A DNA stretch of 64,000 nt from Laccaria trichodermophora (Eukaryota; Basidiomycota; Agaricomycetes; Agaricales; Hydnangiaceae), in NCBI GenBank assembly GCA_018417955.1, contig JACTVC010000056.1:62001-126000 (forward strand), given 5' to 3'. How positions within the stretch are numbered: position 1 is the stretch's first letter; each line of letters opens with the position of its first letter. The position numbers and the translations under genes are program-made. This document shows positions 61,362 through 64,000 of the stretch, piece after piece. A model generated the notes under the pieces. The model saw only the letters and a program-made list of their open reading frames with translations, did no database searches and was not told the origin of the DNA.

Positions 61362-64000
61362 GTGTACAGGTTTCATACAATACGCTAGTATTTTTAGGTT
61401 AGCACTCAAAATTAAGCATAAAGAAATAAATTCAAAAAACAAACTTGCTTTTGCTTCTTTGTAGTTGTGGTATTTACAACCACAATCAGAAGCAAAGTAG
61501 CAGTTGTTGGTTGCAGCAGCGCTTTAGCTGCAGCAGCCACCATCGCTAGGCACAACAAAACTACTTATAAAAAAAACAAAAAGCTACGCAAAAAAACAAT
61601 AAAACTTATTGCTAATAAGATACAAACCATGTATTAAGAGAAATTATTTTATTAAATACAAGATATATTATATTAATTAACATAGCTTTTGCTAGCGAAG
61701 CAGCCACACTTATTTCTATTGTTAAGTCTAAAAATAATATCAGTTATTTGTAGTTGTAGTTGTAGTTGTAGTTGTAGTTGCTTCGCTACAACTACAACTA
61801 CAACTACAACCAGAAGGAGTAGCTTCTGCTACTAGCAAGAGTATGAGTATGAGTATGAGTATGAGTATGAGTATGAGTATGAGTATTAATATTATTATGA
61901 GTACGAGTATGAGTATGAGTATAAGAATCCTAGCTTGGTTGTAGCTTCTTCGCGAAGCACAATCAAGTTAAACCAGGAGCAGCAATTAAATTGTAGCCTT
62001 GCTTGTGAATCTCAAAACTAGCTTTTGCTTCTGGTTGTGGCTGCTTCGCTAGCAACTACAAAGTAGCAGTTGGTAGTTGCTTCGCTACAAGCTGCAGCGG
62101 CTAAAGCAGCCGCTGCAGCCACCTCTTCTAGGCACAACTAGCAATTCTAATAAACAAATGATAAGATTGCTTCGCTACTTATTTTTCCAAACGCAGACAG
62201 TAAAAGATTATCTAGGATAATTATCCACCAACTGCTTCTAATTAAGGCACAATTGCTAGAAAAAACACAAGCATTGGAGTTCAATCCTTTTAGCTTATTA
62301 GCCTAGCTTCTGTGAATTTTTATTCAACAATAGGGATTCTTATTCTGCGTAGCGTAGCGATGGTGGCTGCTGTGCTTGTAGTTGTAAATACTACAACTAC
62401 CAACAACTGCTCCTTATTAATCGAAAGCAAGTTGGTTATTCTATTCTTGCTTGCTTATGCTAATTATGCTAACAGCAATTACCAGCTTGATTTATAAAAA
62501 GCTAGCCTTTTTCTTTGCTAAGTAGATAAACGGTTTATTTGCTAATTTTAACGATAATTAAAAATATCTTTAGGTCTTGAGCCCCCTATATTTATATTTA
62601 TATTTATATTTATATTTATATTTTTTAATAATCCTTAAAATAAATAATATTATTGTAATAACTAAAATTGCTTGTGTCTAGCTTCAATACAACAAAAATA
62701 CATCGCTACTTATTATTGTTGCTGATTATTAAAAACTACTTGCTTCGCTATAAGTAGCTTTTAAAGCATAGGATGCTAAAGCTACTAATAATTAATAGCA
62801 TAATTACTCTTATTATAAAAAAAAAATCAGTCTAGTCTAGTCTAGTTCTTAGATATAAGTAGCTTTTAGTTATTATAATTAAATTTATAAAATAAATTAT
62901 ATCGTTTAACCTAATTTTATATTTTATAACCCCTTAATATAAATAAGCAAATTATTACTGTTCTATTTCTTATTTATATTTATATAAAAAAAAGCCCTTT
63001 ATTATTCTTATTTAATACTTATTCTAATACTAATAATAGTAATAATTAAATAATTAAAAATAAATAGAAATAATTTTTATTAATAACTACTAAATAAAAA
63101 GCTATTGTTATTAAGTTTTGACTTTTTAGGAGTAAATCAGTATTTATTCTTATTAATTATGCTACTTCCTGTTTCATTCTGCTTATTCATAAGCGAAGAA
63201 GCACAATCGCTACTTATTTGTTAATAATCGCTCCGCTACTTATGATTCGCTACTTCTGCTAGCAAAGCAAGCGTGTCATTAATAAGTAACAGAAAATATA
63301 AATAAGTTTTTTTAATAAGTGTTGGATTCTTATCTTCATCTTTTGCCTGCAGCAAAAGCAAAGGAAAAAGCAAATAAATTTAGGTTGGAAAGAAAGCTAC
63401 GCAGGAATTGGTATTAGTATTGGTAATATCATTAGATAAAAAGAACTTTTATTCTATTTATTCTATTTATTCTAATAATTAAGGATAATATGTAATATTA
63501 TGAATTATAAAAAAATTATTGATGAATCCTTAAAATTTAAATAAAGTTATTCGGGTAGCGTAAGCAAACCTATAATTTAATAATTAAACTTGTTAATAGT
63601 TTTAACTTAAAAGCCAAAAACAAAAATAAGATAAAAAAATCAATTAGTAATTATAAGTAACAATAATTTAAAATTTTTCAATAAAATCTAATTAATTTAA
63701 TTTAAAAAACTACTTGCTTATTCTATCTCTGGTGTGCTACTTCTTGTTTCATTCTGCTTATTCCTAACGCTTGCTTATGAATGCACACTTGCTAGCAGAA
63801 GAAACACAATCGCTACTTATTTGTTAATAATCGCTCCGCTACTTATGATTCGCTACTTCTGCTAGCAAAGCAAGCGTGTCATTAATAAGTAGCAGCTGTT
63901 GGATAATCCTGCTTTGTAGTTTTTACAACCAGAAGCAAGCTCGCTACTTCTGCTAGCGAGGCTACGCTTGCTTTGCCACACAGTAGTACAATAAAAGCCT
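61362..64000. other. Intergenic to window end, 2.6 kb
   Basis: No gene seen. Contains a GCAGCGCTTTAGCTGCAGC palindromic module (61510-61545), a long TAGTTGTA hairpin (61747-61812), GAGTAT hexamer array (61838-61923), ATATTT hexamer array (62585-62625), a GTCTA run (62829-62846) and two ~87-nt identical direct repeats (63202-63288, 63805-63891). A tRNA T-arm-like piece (GGAGTTCAATCC, 62276-62287) has no matching cloverleaf. Confidence 0.75.
63202..63891. repeat. Direct repeat pair, ~87 nt, ~600 nt apart
   Basis: 63202-63288 and 63805-63891 agree along CACAATCGCTACTTATTTGT, GCTCCGCTACTTATGATTCG and GCAAAGCAAGCGTGTCATTA. The flanks before each copy share only TTTCATTCTGCTTATTC, then diverge by module exchange. 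Confidence 0.85.

Noticed and set aside
62240..62300. Possible tRNA around the T-arm-like GGAGTTCAATCC
   Set aside because: No acceptor, D or anticodon stem could be assembled upstream; the preceding sequence is the AAGGCACAATTGCTAG module.

Overview
This window is part of a fungal mitochondrial genome. It carries core respiratory genes (atp6, atp8, nad1, nad4, nad4L, nad5, nad6, cox1), an rps3, the small-subunit rRNA, 21 tRNA genes, group I introns with LAGLIDADG or GIY-YIG homing-endonuclease genes, and a remnant of a plasmid-type family B DNA polymerase. UGA is read as tryptophan (translation table 4): in-frame TGA falls at two conserved Trp positions of cox1 and inside several intron and free-standing ORFs. 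Genes lie in alternating strand blocks, rps3 is free-standing, and the COX1/NAD1 sequences have the look of Agaricomycetes (Basidiomycota), but that placement is only an impression from sequence. No rnl, cob, cox2, cox3, atp9, nad2 or nad3 was found, nor trnD, trnE or trnI, so the window is a fragment of a large, gene-poor mitogenome.

Layout. 1-13.3 kb, minus strand: atp6, trnL(uag), trnH, trnL(uaa), nad4 (one intron), trnR(ucu), trnQ, trnT, trnF, trnY. 15.5-41 kb, plus strand: trnG, atp8, trnS(gcu), trnS(uga), a membrane ORF, rns (one intron), trnV, trnC, a second membrane ORF, nad6, the dpo remnant, trnK, nad4L-nad5 (overlapping by one base), rps3. 41.8-55.3 kb, minus strand: trnN, trnP, trnW(cca), trnA, trnM, an unidentified membrane-anchored ORF, cox1 (five exons, four introns), trnR(ucg). 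58-61.4 kb, plus strand: trnM, nad1 (one intron).

Roughly half of the DNA is intergenic. It is AT-rich and packed with short GC-richer modular elements: TAGTTGTA palindromes, GCTGCGGCTTGTGTAACTAGC modules, the AGGCACAATTGCTAG join, and GCTACGC heptamers. They resemble the double-hairpin or GC-cluster elements known from fungal mitochondria. They also occur inside genes: one 61-nt element is present twice, identically and in frame, in rps3, with a relative in a cox1 intron ORF, and two 7-nt insertions of AGGCRCA break the nad4 intron endonuclease. Many tandem arrays also have a period of 7.

The observations most worth a second look are: (1) heptamer insertions that break ORFs, (2) GC elements translated within rps3, (3) two different membrane ORFs sharing a ~400-nt leader up to their start codons, one leader being interrupted by a ~199-nt insertion flanked by 6-bp direct repeats, (4) a tRNA-Trp with anticodon CCA in a genome that uses UGA for Trp, and (5) an unannotated hairpin-rich locus after 27.96 kb.
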